NCBI RefSeq assembly: GCF_000090795.2
Contig: NW_003546292.1
Coordinates: 123,889-187,888 of the forward strand
Direction of reading: 5' to 3'
DNA from: Amphimedon queenslandica
Lineage: Eukaryota > Porifera > Demospongiae > Haplosclerida > Niphatidae
DNA: 64,000 nt
Shown here: piece by piece, positions 34,901 to 44,744 of the stretch
Position numbering within the stretch: position 1 is the first letter of the stretch
Layout: every line of letters starts with the position of its first letter
Position numbers and translations under genes: made by a program
The notes under the pieces: model-generated
Seen by the model: only the letters and a program-made list of their open reading frames with translations
Told to the model about the DNA's origin: nothing
Databases searched by the model: none

Positions 34901-37205
34901 TTTCATGTCTTTGTACCAATTTAATGACTTGTATTGTTGATAGTTTGTTATGATGAATTGTGCAAGAATGATGTAGTGATGAAAGACCTGTGGGCATACC
35001 TTGAAAACTACTCTAGAAGCATTGAAATCAACTATATTACAAGAGATGGAGAAGAACTATTGACAAAAGTGTATTTTCAATTTGCTCCTGTTGTAAGTTT
35101 GTGTGCCTAAAATTAATTTTTGTTCTTATGCTATGTAAAAAGTTTGAGAGCTGATTTCAATCAAAATTATATTTTTATAATTTTTAAAAGTTGCTCAAAG
35201 ATATGGCCAATGACCGAAGGCTTAAAATCAAAAGGAGAGAGTTCTCTATTTTCAAAATTATTTCTGATACATATGCACACTCTTATGTTGTGTAGAATGT
35301 TTGAGCTAGATTCTGATCAAAATTTTGGTTCAATTACTTGTTAAAATAGTTAACTGAAAGTGAGAAGTCCCTAGTCCTGCAAAATATCAAACGGGATACT
35401 CTGGAAGATAAAGTAAAGGACCTCCTCAAATGGATGAAGGCAATCAAGAAAAATGTTAAACACAAGGTATAGTGAAAGAAGTAGCTTGTATTGATAATGA
35501 TTTATCATCATTAGGCCATGATTAATAATAATCGATACATGTATTGGGCAGTAGCTGGATCGTAAGTATTTATAGATACTGTAAACACATCATTACTTTA
35601 ATTTGATTTTTGATTATTATTATTAGGAACATGAGGCACATTCTTCTTTTCTACCTCACATTGTTGCTTAACTTGTTTGTTTTATTCCTTTTCAAGATAC
35701 CAGAAAAGTATTTTTTTAAAGTTTAGCAAGAGATGCAGTATATTTTTTTATGATTTTAGTGACAACTCAAGTGCAAATTACACAGTCGTCACTGAGAGAG
35801 AAATTGTTTTAGTTCCTAGCGTGGCATCATGGTTCTCTGATTATCTACTGTACATACTTGGAACTGTTCATCTAGTCCTCTCAATATGGATGGTCACAGA
35901 ATATTGTGTTTATGCTGCACCTAATATATTTATTAGAATACCACTACTGTCTGAAATATTGTAAGTAAACACAATTGTTAATCTATTGGATGTAGTTTTT
36001 ATTTTTGTAGAAATTTGGATATAATCAGTAATTTGATGGTATTCCTTTCTGAGCATGGAATGATGAAGATTGTTCAGTTTTTAATAACCAATAAGCAAAA
36101 AAATTCTAACTATTTTAAAGTTAATTTCTTCAGTTTTTCTACGCTTTATCGTATAATTTTCCTACTCTTCTCAATTGCTGCACTTACCACATCGAGTTAC
36201 TTCTACTGTGGTTGCATACTATATGTATTTATAAGGAGTAATGTATTAAATTATGTCTTAACAGCTCTTGCCAGAAGTGGTGAGTTCATATACAACACAT
36301 ACATAATTTCCTAGTTCTCAGCACTTATGCTTTTTATTTTCTATCCCTGTATAGCCCTTCAGTTGATTTCTGTTGCTCTCCTTGGATTAAGCATCCTGCT
36401 CATTTTTGCTGTTTTCTCATTCATTCTCTGGCACAATTACTTTGATAATGTGCATAGATTCTGTGAGACAATGGTGGAGTGTTATGTGTCTGTGATCAGA
36501 GAGGGACTTCTGGACACTCTGGGAATAGTAAGATACAAATTTATATTTTGAAAGTAATAGTATGAACTTTTATTATGACAAAACTATTTCTTTGTATACA
36601 GATGATTCCGATTCAATACGTCAATCAATCTGAGCCATCCTTTTCTTTATATACTTCAAGAGCTGTTTTTGACTTAACCTTTTTCATCATCATCACAATC
36701 CTTGGATTAAATGTAGTAGTTGCGATTATTATCGATCGTTTCTCTGAATTAAGGAGTGAAAGGGTCAGTGAGCATATGAAATAAGATAAAGAAAGTATTT
36801 CTCTTTTGTTAATAGGATAAGATAAACAGGGATCAGAGAAACTGTTGCTTTATATGTGGTATTGATAATGACACATTTGAAAGAAATGCTGAAGTAAGAA
36901 GGGAATTTTCCACACTATTTGTCTATCCAATCATTATATAGGGGTTCACTCATCATGTACTGTTTGATCACAACATGTGGAACTACGTTTATTTCTACCT
37001 TCATCTCGACTCAATCCATAAAAATGACCACAATGCAATTGAGAAGTACATCAGTGATAATGTAAGCTTTACAAAATGTAGCTCATTTCTTTTATGCACA
37101 TAATTGTGGCCTTAGATCGAAGAACAGAAGACCGAGTTTTTTCCACTGCGCAAGGCCAAGGTCTTAGGAGGGAAAGTAATTGCTACAGCTGCAATGGAAT
37201 CATAA
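22989..37205 (+). CDS. ITPR-like: Inositol 1,4,5-trisphosphate receptor-like channel, divergent
   Basis: Dozens of short exons span 14 kb. The N-terminus from Met 22989 (VHEGDFINLFCSDARGFVFA) fits the IP3R suppressor/beta-trefoil start. MIR-like segments follow (about 24660-25330). A RIH-type stretch includes RDSTFLDFMGNVCLNAGKS (26571-26630), matching the IP3R segment REPRFLDYLSDLCVSMNKS. The C-terminal exons (about 35520-36980) encode several membrane helices, then SRAVFDLTFFIIITILGLNV, the IIIDRFSELRSER segment after the pore helix, and the zinc-binding CCFICG...FTHHVLFDHNMWNY module diagnostic of the family. The protein ends at TAA 37203-37205. IP3 receptors release calcium from the ER. 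The selectivity filter GGGVGD is not recognisable: the segment between CETMVECYVSVIREGLL and SRAVFDL reads DTLGIMIPIQYVNQSEPSFS, LYT. Introns carry repeats and a 688-bp foldback. Confidence 0.85.
27330..27700. repeat. ~182-bp family copies in IP3R-like intron
   Basis: Two reverse-oriented units, with CCCTGTACTATATTACAGGA at the joint (about 27520-27540) and GAAAGTTTGAGCTGATTCTG inside. Confidence 0.8.
29938..30625. mobile_element. Foldback element, 688 bp, TTAA target duplication
   Basis: Two arms of about 320 bp are near-perfect reverse complements separated by a loop of about 50 bp (about 30258-30306). The ends are AGGGTAAGTCCGG and its complement. Both sides are flanked by TTAA (29934-29937 and 30626-30629), the target preferred by piggyBac-type transposases. 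It lies in an intron of the IP3R-like gene and has no coding capacity. The arms are highly similar, suggesting a fairly young insertion or arm correction. Confidence 0.9.
31625..31832. mobile_element. MITE, 208 bp, TACCGTATAACAC ends
   Basis: Inverted ends TACCGTATAACACTTTATTT, TGGCGG and the reverse complement TACCGTATAACACTTTAATT, TGGCGG differ at one position. TA-flanked, in an intron of the IP3R-like gene. Confidence 0.88.
32285..32830. repeat. ~182-bp family array in IP3R-like intron
   Basis: About three reverse-oriented units with joints CCCTGTACTATAGTACAGGG (about 32622-32640) and CCCTGTACTATAGTACAGGC (about 32805-32825). Confidence 0.88.
35115..35345. repeat. ~182-bp family copy in IP3R-like intron
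   Basis: One to two degenerate reverse-oriented units, recognisable from TTATGTTGTGTAGAATGTTT and the following GAGCTAGATTCTGATC. Confidence 0.6.
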
Positions 37206-37306
37206 ACAAAAAGTTTACATTCAGTTTCACTATATAAAATATCAAACAGCGGAAACAGAAAATTTATTTTGAATTTTTAGCTGATAATTTGGCCAAGTAT
37301 CTATAA

Positions 37307-37385
37307 ATATAGTACAGCAATAGCAAGTACTATTATAGTACAGCAATAGCAAGGACTGTAGCTGCGTAGCATAGTAATAGCAAGC
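37307..37385. repeat. Short direct repeats between two 3' ends
   Basis: ATAGTACAGCAATAGCAAG occurs twice in a row, with a third, shortened version (GCATAGTAATAGCAAGC). It lies in the 193-bp tail-to-tail spacer between the IP3R-like gene and the sulfatase. Confidence 0.7.
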
Positions 37386-37398
37386 ATTTTACATGTTT

Positions 37399-38925
37399 TT
37401 AAGGTACAAAAGGTCCCCAGAATCCATTGTATGTGTTTAAAGCAGCATCACATGCTCCAGGCCAGGGGCTGCCACGATCTGGTGCGAAATGAGTTTTTTG
37501 GTACTGGGCAAGCTTCTGCTGCATTTCCTTGAGTTTATCTGGCATTTTTGCTGCCAGGTCAACCCTTTCCTCAGGATCGGTCATAATGTTGTAGAGGCAG
37601 CCATCTCCACATTGTTGAAAAATGTTGATTCCTCCGTTAGGATTGGTTTGGTTAGGATATTGTGGCCCGGTATATCCAGCTTGATTATTTGTACCAGTTA
37701 GAATTTTGTATTCGCCACTGATTAGAGTTTTGTATGAGATGGGTATGTCAACACGTGGCGATGTCATGGTTTCCCCTGAAATTAGTGGCCACATATTTAA
37801 ACTATCTATCGGAGGAAGATCAGCTTTGGCTGCTGCCTCATCTGTTGGATCGACATTAGCTAGTGCACAGAATGTAGCATACCAGTCAGCAAGATGAATA
37901 TACCCATCCAATTTCTTGCCTCTCATTTTCTCTGGAAGATAGCCTCCTGATACAAAAGCATTGGAACGTATTCCTCCTTGCCAGTCGCTTGCCTTCCCTC
38001 CTTTCAGTGGATAGTTATTGGCACCACCTCCAGGATACACTGGTCCACCATTGTCACTACTAGTGACGAATAGCAGATTTTCCCAAAGTCCCTTTTTCTT
38101 GAGTGCATCAACAAGTTCGCCTACAACGTCGTCAAGGTAGTTTACCATGGCATGATAGATTTGACGATCATGATCGTCAATAAAGCTAAACTTGTCTTGA
38201 TATCTCTGTGGTACTTGAAGTGGTGCATGTACAATATGAGGAGCATAGTAAAGAAACAATGGCTTCCCTGTGTCATGCTCATTAACAACTTTAAGGAGCT
38301 GCTCTTTAAACAAACCTTCTTCATAATTATCTGGGCCTGTACCATTCAAACCATAGCCCGGTTTGTCAGTGACCCAAATGTCAACAATTTTGGTCTTATT
38401 GCATGGTTTACCATCTATTTCAGTATAAAAGTCATTGGCATGATGAAAATAGCCAAAAGAGGAATCAAATCCACGCCCTTTTGGTGTATGGGTATGTGTA
38501 GCCATTCCAGCATCCCATTTACCAACTTGATGAGTGTCGTAGCCGCCAAGTTTCATCTTTTGTGCAATTCCAGTCATATTTCTGGGTATAGCAGAGAATC
38601 CAGAGACAGGATCGTCAGGATTATAATAATCTGGTTCTATATTGAGATCATTGACATGAATTGGTAGCCGACCAGACATCAGCGAAGATCTTGAAGGAGA
38701 ACAAACATTAAAGACATAATGCTGGTCTAGCTCCAGACCTTGTCTCACTAGACTATCAATGTTTGGAGTCACAACCTCTTTGGTTGGTGGATTCCGATGA
38801 TATCCAACATTAGCCCAGCCCCAGTCATCAACAAGCATCATGACAATATTTGGTCCTGGAGGTGGAGGAACTGCAAGACAGGCAGTGGTGCACAAGAGAA
38901 TGAAAGCCGCTTTGTATGAAGACAT
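37399..38925 (-). CDS. Secreted/lysosomal arylsulfatase, ARSB-like, single exon
   Basis: 508 residues from Met 38925, chosen because a signal peptide begins there (MSSYKAAFILLCTTACLA); an upstream in-frame Met at 38973 would add 16 residues. The formylglycine motif is CSPSR within NVCSPSRSSLMSGRLP. Metal ligands VDDWGW near the N-terminus and SSDNGG further on are present, as are the VHAPLQVP histidine and the basic GGKASDWQGG segment. The second sulfatase signature reads GKWDAG where ARSB has GKWHLG, so the active-site His is Asp. The enzyme class cleaves sulfate esters, ARSB from N-acetylgalactosamine 4-sulfate in glycosaminoglycans. The substrate here is unknown. The gene is head-to-head with MPEG1 and lacks introns. 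Confidence 0.93.
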   Translation of the reverse strand: MSSYKAAFILLCTTACLAVPPPPGPNIVMMLVDDWGWANVGYHRNPPTKEVVTPNIDSLVRQGLELDQHYVFNVCSPSRSSLMSGRLPIHVNDLNIEPDYYNPDDPVSGFSAIPRNMTGIAQKMKLGGYDTHQVGKWDAGMATHTHTPKGRGFDSSFGYFHHANDFYTEIDGKPCNKTKIVDIWVTDKPGYGLNGTGPDNYEEGLFKEQLLKVVNEHDTGKPLFLYYAPHIVHAPLQVPQRYQDKFSFIDDHDRQIYHAMVNYLDDVVGELVDALKKKGLWENLLFVTSSDNGGPVYPGGGANNYPLKGGKASDWQGGIRSNAFVSGGYLPEKMRGKKLDGYIHLADWYATFCALANVDPTDEAAAKADLPPIDSLNMWPLISGETMTSPRVDIPISYKTLISGEYKILTGTNNQAGYTGPQYPNQTNPNGGINIFQQCGDGCLYNIMTDPEERVDLAAKMPDKLKEMQQKLAQYQKTHFAPDRGSPWPGACDAALNTYNGFWGPFVP

Positions 38926-39103
38926 CTTCTTGACTTGACCTTTAATCAATAGAGCATGAATATCAGTGCACAAAGCAGAGCTAGCTTAGCCTAGCTGCAG
39001 CAGAGTGAGGGTGTGGCTCATTAAGTATGTCCACGTGATAATTGTCTTGTATAAACAGGCTTTGCTCGATTTGTCAATTGCTTAGATAGCGCAGCTGGGA
39101 AAT
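38926..39103. promoter_or_regulatory. Bidirectional promoter of sulfatase and MPEG1
   Basis: 178 bp separate the two start codons. On the plus strand TATAAA lies at 39050-39055, about 50 bp before the MPEG1 ATG, and a CACGTG E-box lies near 39032. Assignment by position only. Confidence 0.5.
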
Positions 39104-41452
39104 ATGAAGAAGATTTGCTGTTGGTTTCTTTTCTTTGTCTTTGTGACGGCGTCGAGTGATCTAAATGGCTCTAGCCCTGCTACTTATCCTGTCGGCGACA
39201 TTAGGAATTGTCCCAGCACACAGCCGGGGAGGAACGAACCCCTCCTTCGCATGGAGGCACTGCCTGGTCAAGGATTTGACAACCTCAGGAATCACGAGAT
39301 GAGTTCAATCGCTAAGAGGTCTTACACCCAATGTAAAGTCACCAATGATGGGCAATATCTCGTTCCAGATGATTTTCTCGTTATTCCTCTCCAGAGGGCC
39401 CGGGTGGATACGCTTGCTTCTTTCTTTGCACATTGGGACGACTACACTTCAATGGATTCTTTTTCCATCAATGTTCAAGCCAGTGCCTTTTCACTGATCA
39501 GTGGCAAGTTTGGTTTTGAGTATCAAACAGTCAAAGAGCATCAGTACAATAGCTTATCACAGACCACTAGAACACAGATTCGTGCTGATCGCTACAAGCT
39601 CGTCCTTCAGCCTGGCTTTCAATTAGACACCAGATTTAAGACCCGTCTACTTGATATTGCAGCTAACATACAGAGCAACAACACATTCTATGCCGGCTAC
39701 TTGTCTGACGTGCTTGTCAGGGATTATGGTACTCATATCGTTAAATCAGTTAAAGCTGGTGGGCTTGCTGCACAGATTGACTCCATCAAAAAATCTTACG
39801 TACTAGATAAAGATTCTGATTTGATATCAATTACTGCTGCAGCCTCTGGCTCATTTTATAGTGGTATGTTTTCTGTCGGTGTTTCAACAGCTTTCTCTCA
39901 CTCCAATGCCGACACTACAGCATACGAAACTGCTGTGACACATTCTCAAATTTTTTCTATTGGAGGTCCCATACTTCATCCTAATATGACACTTGACGAG
40001 TGGGCTGAAGGTCTCCCAGATAATCTTGTTGCTATCGATAGAGAAGGGGAACCTCTTCATTATGCCTTGACCCCTGAAAGTCTTCCTGAACTGCCTAGTC
40101 CTACGCTTAGAGAACTGGTTGATTACGTCTACTATGCCGTTAATCGATATTACAGTGTTAATACTCACTACGGCTGCACAGATCCCAGCTCGCCAAACTT
40201 TGAATATGAAGCAAATCTTAACGACGGATCCTGTGATCAACCTCTCACAAATTACAGCTTTGGTGGCGTCTATCAAACATGCCAGGTAGAACCTGGTCTT
40301 GATTATCAAGATCTCTGTGCTAAGGGTGGAGCTCAACGTAATCCGCTAACAGGAAACTTCTCATGCCCAGCTGGCTATACTGCTATAGAGCTGCACAATG
40401 GAACGATAACTGGTGTCAGTAAGAAATCTATATGCCACAATGTCTGTCATCACTGCCATCTCTTTGGTTGGGGCAGGTGCTGTCAGTGCATGCAGGCAAC
40501 TATCAATGTGATGAGTGCTGCTAACTATCAGGCCTATTGGTGTGTGGCTGAAGGCGAAGTTGAGAGCAGTCATGGATTCATGTTTGGAGGCATTTATACA
40601 GCAAAGAGCATCAACCCGGTCACAAAATCAATGTCTTGCCCCAATCATTTCTATGCAGTACGTCTTGGGGAAAACATGGAAGTTTGTTTAAGCACCGAGT
40701 ATGAGTTAGGTGCTGCTTATGCTGTTCCCTTTGGAGGCTTCATAAGCTGTCAGTCAGGAAATCCCCTAGCTGTGTCTCTTGCAATGCGTGAAAGTGGTCA
40801 CCTGACTCCTGCTAATGCTCCTAAACGCTGCCCAAAGTTATACAAGAGAGTTCTAGCAACAGTTGATGAGCAATGTGAGATAAGTTATTGTGCAAAGATC
40901 AGGAGTCAGTTTTCCATCACTCTACCTCTTCTGCCTCCTTATCGCTCCAAGTCTATACTCAAGAAGAACCTCACCCAAAGTCTTGTTATTCAAGGAGCAT
41001 ACGGTGAGTTCTGGATCAAGGAGGAATCCGGTGAATGGGTGAAGGATGACTCTCAGTCTATCACTGGTAAGGAGCTCCTTCAACAGCTGCAAGCATCAGG
41101 AGCGATCGTTGATCCTTCTGGTAACTTCACTTCAGACAGCAGCAGTGGCTCATCTACAGTGTCTATAGTTGTATCTGTTTCAGTGACAGTTGTTGTATGT
41201 ACAGTAGTAGCTCTTGCTGTATTTGGTGCATATGGGCTCTGGAAGAAAAGGAAGCAGAGAAGAGGACGGGGTTTTACTGTTCGTGGTGGTGGGAAGAGTA
41301 ATTATGTGGAAATTGAGAATGATGATGCTACTCAAGGCATAGGAGGCTCTTCCCCATCTCCAAGGAATGCAAGGAGCCTTGTTAGCAGTTACACTGGTAT
41401 CAATGATGGAGATGCTAGGGATGAATCCGTTGCTTTACAAGATGATGTGTGA
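39104..41452 (+). CDS. MPEG1: Macrophage-expressed gene 1 / perforin-2
   Basis: A single-exon gene of 782 residues, as in vertebrate MPEG1. A signal peptide (MKKICCWFLFFVFVTASS) is followed by LEALPGQGFDNLRN-like sequence and a MACPF domain, with the family signature YGTHIVKSVKAGG near residue 210. Downstream, the P2 region has the Cys-rich CTDPSSPNFEYEANLNDGSC and FGGVYQTC repeats seen in MPEG1. A transmembrane helix (VSIVVSVSVTVVVCTVVALA) near residues 690-712 is followed by a basic stop-transfer KKRKQRRGR and a cytoplasmic tail of about 60 residues. MPEG1 is a pore-forming immune effector of phagosomes that damages engulfed bacteria; it is known from sponges. The reading frame looks intact, with full-length domains. 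Confidence 0.96.
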   Translation: MKKICCWFLFFVFVTASSDLNGSSPATYPVGDIRNCPSTQPGRNEPLLRMEALPGQGFDNLRNHEMSSIAKRSYTQCKVTNDGQYLVPDDFLVIPLQRARVDTLASFFAHWDDYTSMDSFSINVQASAFSLISGKFGFEYQTVKEHQYNSLSQTTRTQIRADRYKLVLQPGFQLDTRFKTRLLDIAANIQSNNTFYAGYLSDVLVRDYGTHIVKSVKAGGLAAQIDSIKKSYVLDKDSDLISITAAASGSFYSGMFSVGVSTAFSHSNADTTAYETAVTHSQIFSIGGPILHPNMTLDEWAEGLPDNLVAIDREGEPLHYALTPESLPELPSPTLRELVDYVYYAVNRYYSVNTHYGCTDPSSPNFEYEANLNDGSCDQPLTNYSFGGVYQTCQVEPGLDYQDLCAKGGAQRNPLTGNFSCPAGYTAIELHNGTITGVSKKSICHNVCHHCHLFGWGRCCQCMQATINVMSAANYQAYWCVAEGEVESSHGFMFGGIYTAKSINPVTKSMSCPNHFYAVRLGENMEVCLSTEYELGAAYAVPFGGFISCQSGNPLAVSLAMRESGHLTPANAPKRCPKLYKRVLATVDEQCEISYCAKIRSQFSITLPLLPPYRSKSILKKNLTQSLVIQGAYGEFWIKEESGEWVKDDSQSITGKELLQQLQASGAIVDPSGNFTSDSSSGSSTVSIVVSVSVTVVVCTVVALAVFGAYGLWKKRKQRRGRGFTVRGGGKSNYVEIENDDATQGIGGSSPSPRNARSLVSSYTGINDGDARDESVALQDDV

Positions 41453-41691
41453 TATGTGACTGGAAATACTGATTCAGTGTATTGTACTACAGTAGTGTAG
41501 AGTTGTGTGTTCATTGTTCACATTTTTATTGCCGTTTTATATCCTTTTTAACGTATCCTTTGTTATTGTTAAAGAAAATTTTAATTTCATTCATTCTTAA
41601 GTAAAGCAAAGCAAGCAACGGAGAAGCTGGGCTAGGGAAGGGACAGTTTAGCTCAAAAGGAGGGTTTAGGCAGACTGGACCAGCAGTAACG

Positions 41692-44600
41692 ATGGCTGAA
41701 ATGTCAAACCAGCCGTTTGTGTCTTCTGCCAGTCCCAGAGCTACCAGCGTGTCTCGATCGAGTGAGAGTTCAACTGCTTATCTTAGCGACCCAATGATGA
41801 AAATGAAGTAAACCATAGATAGTAAATCATTGTTATTGTCCTTGGAAAAATACATATCATGTTTATGTAATGGGGATAAGAAATGAATCTATACAACAGC
41901 CTTGTTTGTATTTGAACTACAATTGAAAGAGTGAGAGCTTATCCTTAAGTAATTCACATAGGAAGACTTGCCTCGGCCTATTTATGATAAACTGTTTAGT
42001 AAAATACAAATCTAAAAATTTGACCTTTATATATGCACTTGTAGCTTATATAATGTATGCAGGCTAGAAAGAAGCATGTAATTGGATGTGGGACAATGTC
42101 AACAATTATTGTATCCGTTTCATTAAAGTAGTGTTGTTTTAGTTAACTATAACTAAAACTAAAACCCTTTTAGTTAGGCCAGATTTACTTTTAGTTAACT
42201 AACTATAACTAACTAAAACTTTTTAAAAAATTTTAAAACTAACTATAACTAACTAAAAATATTTAAAAATTTAAAAAACTAACTATAACTAACTAAAAGT
42301 ATTATAGAATTTGCAAAACTAACTATTACTAACTAAAATGGCTAAAGTTCAAACTAAAACATAGAAGTACTTATCAGTCTAGTACTTCACTACTTGTAGC
42401 TAGTAAAAATGTTTTAGGTAACTATAACTAAAACTAAAACCCTTTTAGTTAGGCCAGATTTTACTTTTAGTTAACTAATTATAACTAACTAAATCTTTTT
42501 AAAAAATACTTAAACTAACTATAACTAACTAAAAAGATTTAGAAATTTTAAAAACTAACTATTACTAACTAAAATTATTTTTATTGAAGCATAACTAACT
42601 AAAACTAACTAAAATCAAAATCTAAAGCTTCATAACTAACTATTACTAACTAAAAGTCACATTTTGTAACTAAAACAACACTACATTAAAGTCATCTTTT
42701 TTGCCACTGTTGACCTTATGACTATCGCTAGGTGGTTTCATCCATTTCTAACAAGACACTCAGCTGAATGCATGCTGATTGACAACGCTCCTGAAGGCTC
42801 TTACCTCCTCAGACCATCAGCAACTGGTGGCAAGGATCAGTATACTCTATCAGTCAAGTATGTCAACCATCAACATCAAACACATGTTGACCACATGTAT
42901 AGACATGGTGGGAGATGCACAAACACGCAAACATCTGGTCATGAGTAGCAAGAGATAATGCACACGAGTGATTATGAGTAATGTACATGTACATGTATTT
43001 GTAATACATGAGGACAGGGGAAATCTTATAATAGTGCCTCCTCTTTTGAACCCTGAACATTCATTTCTCCATCAGTTCCTTGTGTTATTGTGTATGTTTC
43101 TGTAGGTTCTCTCAATCAGTTCAACACATGAAGGTCAAGCGACTCCCGGACAACAGATATCAGTTTGGGAGGAGTTTCTTTGACAATGTGAATGCTCTGA
43201 AGAAGCACTTTGAGTTAGAGAGACCGATCGTTGGTGGAGAGTCAGGTATAACGTTTGTAATAGCACTCCCCTATTGCTATCTAAACTTGAAAGCTCACAG
43301 TATAGTAATGCTAAGATTATTTTCCAATGGACATTACCACATGTACAAACAATTCTTTAGTAGCAAAAAGATAGTGGGAAAATGCACCTATTGATGATAC
43401 TTTATTGTTAACTGAAGCATACAAGGACATCATGGCCCTACTCAATACAACTGTACTGATTGCTTGTCATCATTAATATTTTATTTTTTGATTTAAACTT
43501 GGCAAAAGGCAACATGTTGTTTTGATCATTGCATACATGTGTATTTCTATCTTCTTGTTATTGTTTGATAATGGTAATTGATAAAATGCCCTTTCACTTT
43601 GACAAAGATTACTTCTATGCCGTACCCACTATACAATAGGTATATTATTAGTAACGTGGTAGCATTACTAAGTAGGATTCACCCCACTTCAAAATGGCTG
43701 CCACAACTTTTGCAGCCTTGCTATTATATACTCTAGATGTAACAATTGGTACACATATTTAGTACTGTTATGCACTCTTGCTTGCATGTATAATATATAA
43801 TATAATGTAATATAATATACATGTAATATTATTTGGCATTACTCTCTTTTATTTTATCTATCCTCAGGGATCACCGTTGTGTTAAGTTATCCGTATTCGC
43901 GTGAAGTTGATGAGCAGCATTTGTACACGGAAGTGCATCATCATGCTGTAACTAGGATGGTTAATAATGCTGTAGTTGAAGAGTCAGACAGTGACAGTTA
44001 TGATTTACCCGATACTGATTCATCTCCTGAACTGGATAGTTTACACAGAAGATTACAACAAATAACACCGGTTAGTGCTACTCTGGAGCCATGCAGTAAT
44101 TCATTGTGTATTCATTATGTGTACTAGATGGTATTTTTTTATTTTCCTTACTTCTTTTTCTATCCCTCTCTCTCTCTCTCTCTTCTGAATGTCCAAGACT
44201 TACCTTACAGTCTGTTTGTTTCATATTTTAAGAGATTTTACCTTATTGTGTCAGTAAATGCTAAAATTACTTAGATATTACTTATACTTTTACTATTTTC
44301 ACATGTACAACTACGTTGTATGTGAGATGTGCAATGTAAAGAATGTTAATCTACTGTACATGTACATGTAGATGCAGTAACTATAGTTTGTTCCTTATTG
44401 CAATACATAATATGAAATATGCTAAGAATTATAACTGGAACTGACTATCTGTATTCGATACAGTGTCTATTTTTCTTTCTCTCTCTCTCTTTCCCTCCCT
44501 TTGTTGCTGTATGGTTTATTTCTAATGTGATAACTGTCAGGTGGCATCCAGAGAAGGTTACTTAACAAAGTTAGGAAAAATTAAAAAGGTGAAAAACATT

Positions 44601-44707
44601 TTAATTAAGATGTTTTGATGTCCTGTCTCCTCTAGAATTGGAAAGTTAGATGGTTTGTCCTACGTAACACGACTCTAAGTTACTACAAAACAAAGCAAGT
44701 AAGAATC

Positions 44708-44744
<37 letters not shown>

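Noticed and set aside
38152-38667. 171-residue plus-strand frame antisense to the sulfatase
   Set aside because: A shadow of a conserved coding sequence; no domain or coding signal of its own.
39884-40336. 150-residue minus-strand frame inside MPEG1
   Set aside because: Shadow of the MPEG1 coding sequence.
42129-42683. Telomeric repeat tract
   Set aside because: The repeat is ACTAACTATA-like, not TTAGGG, and it is bounded by hAT-type ends with target duplications.
42718-42948. Met 42718 as start of the SH2 protein
   Set aside because: Splicing from 41807 to 42732 keeps phase and gives a complete SH2 start; the frame upstream of 42732 is intron.
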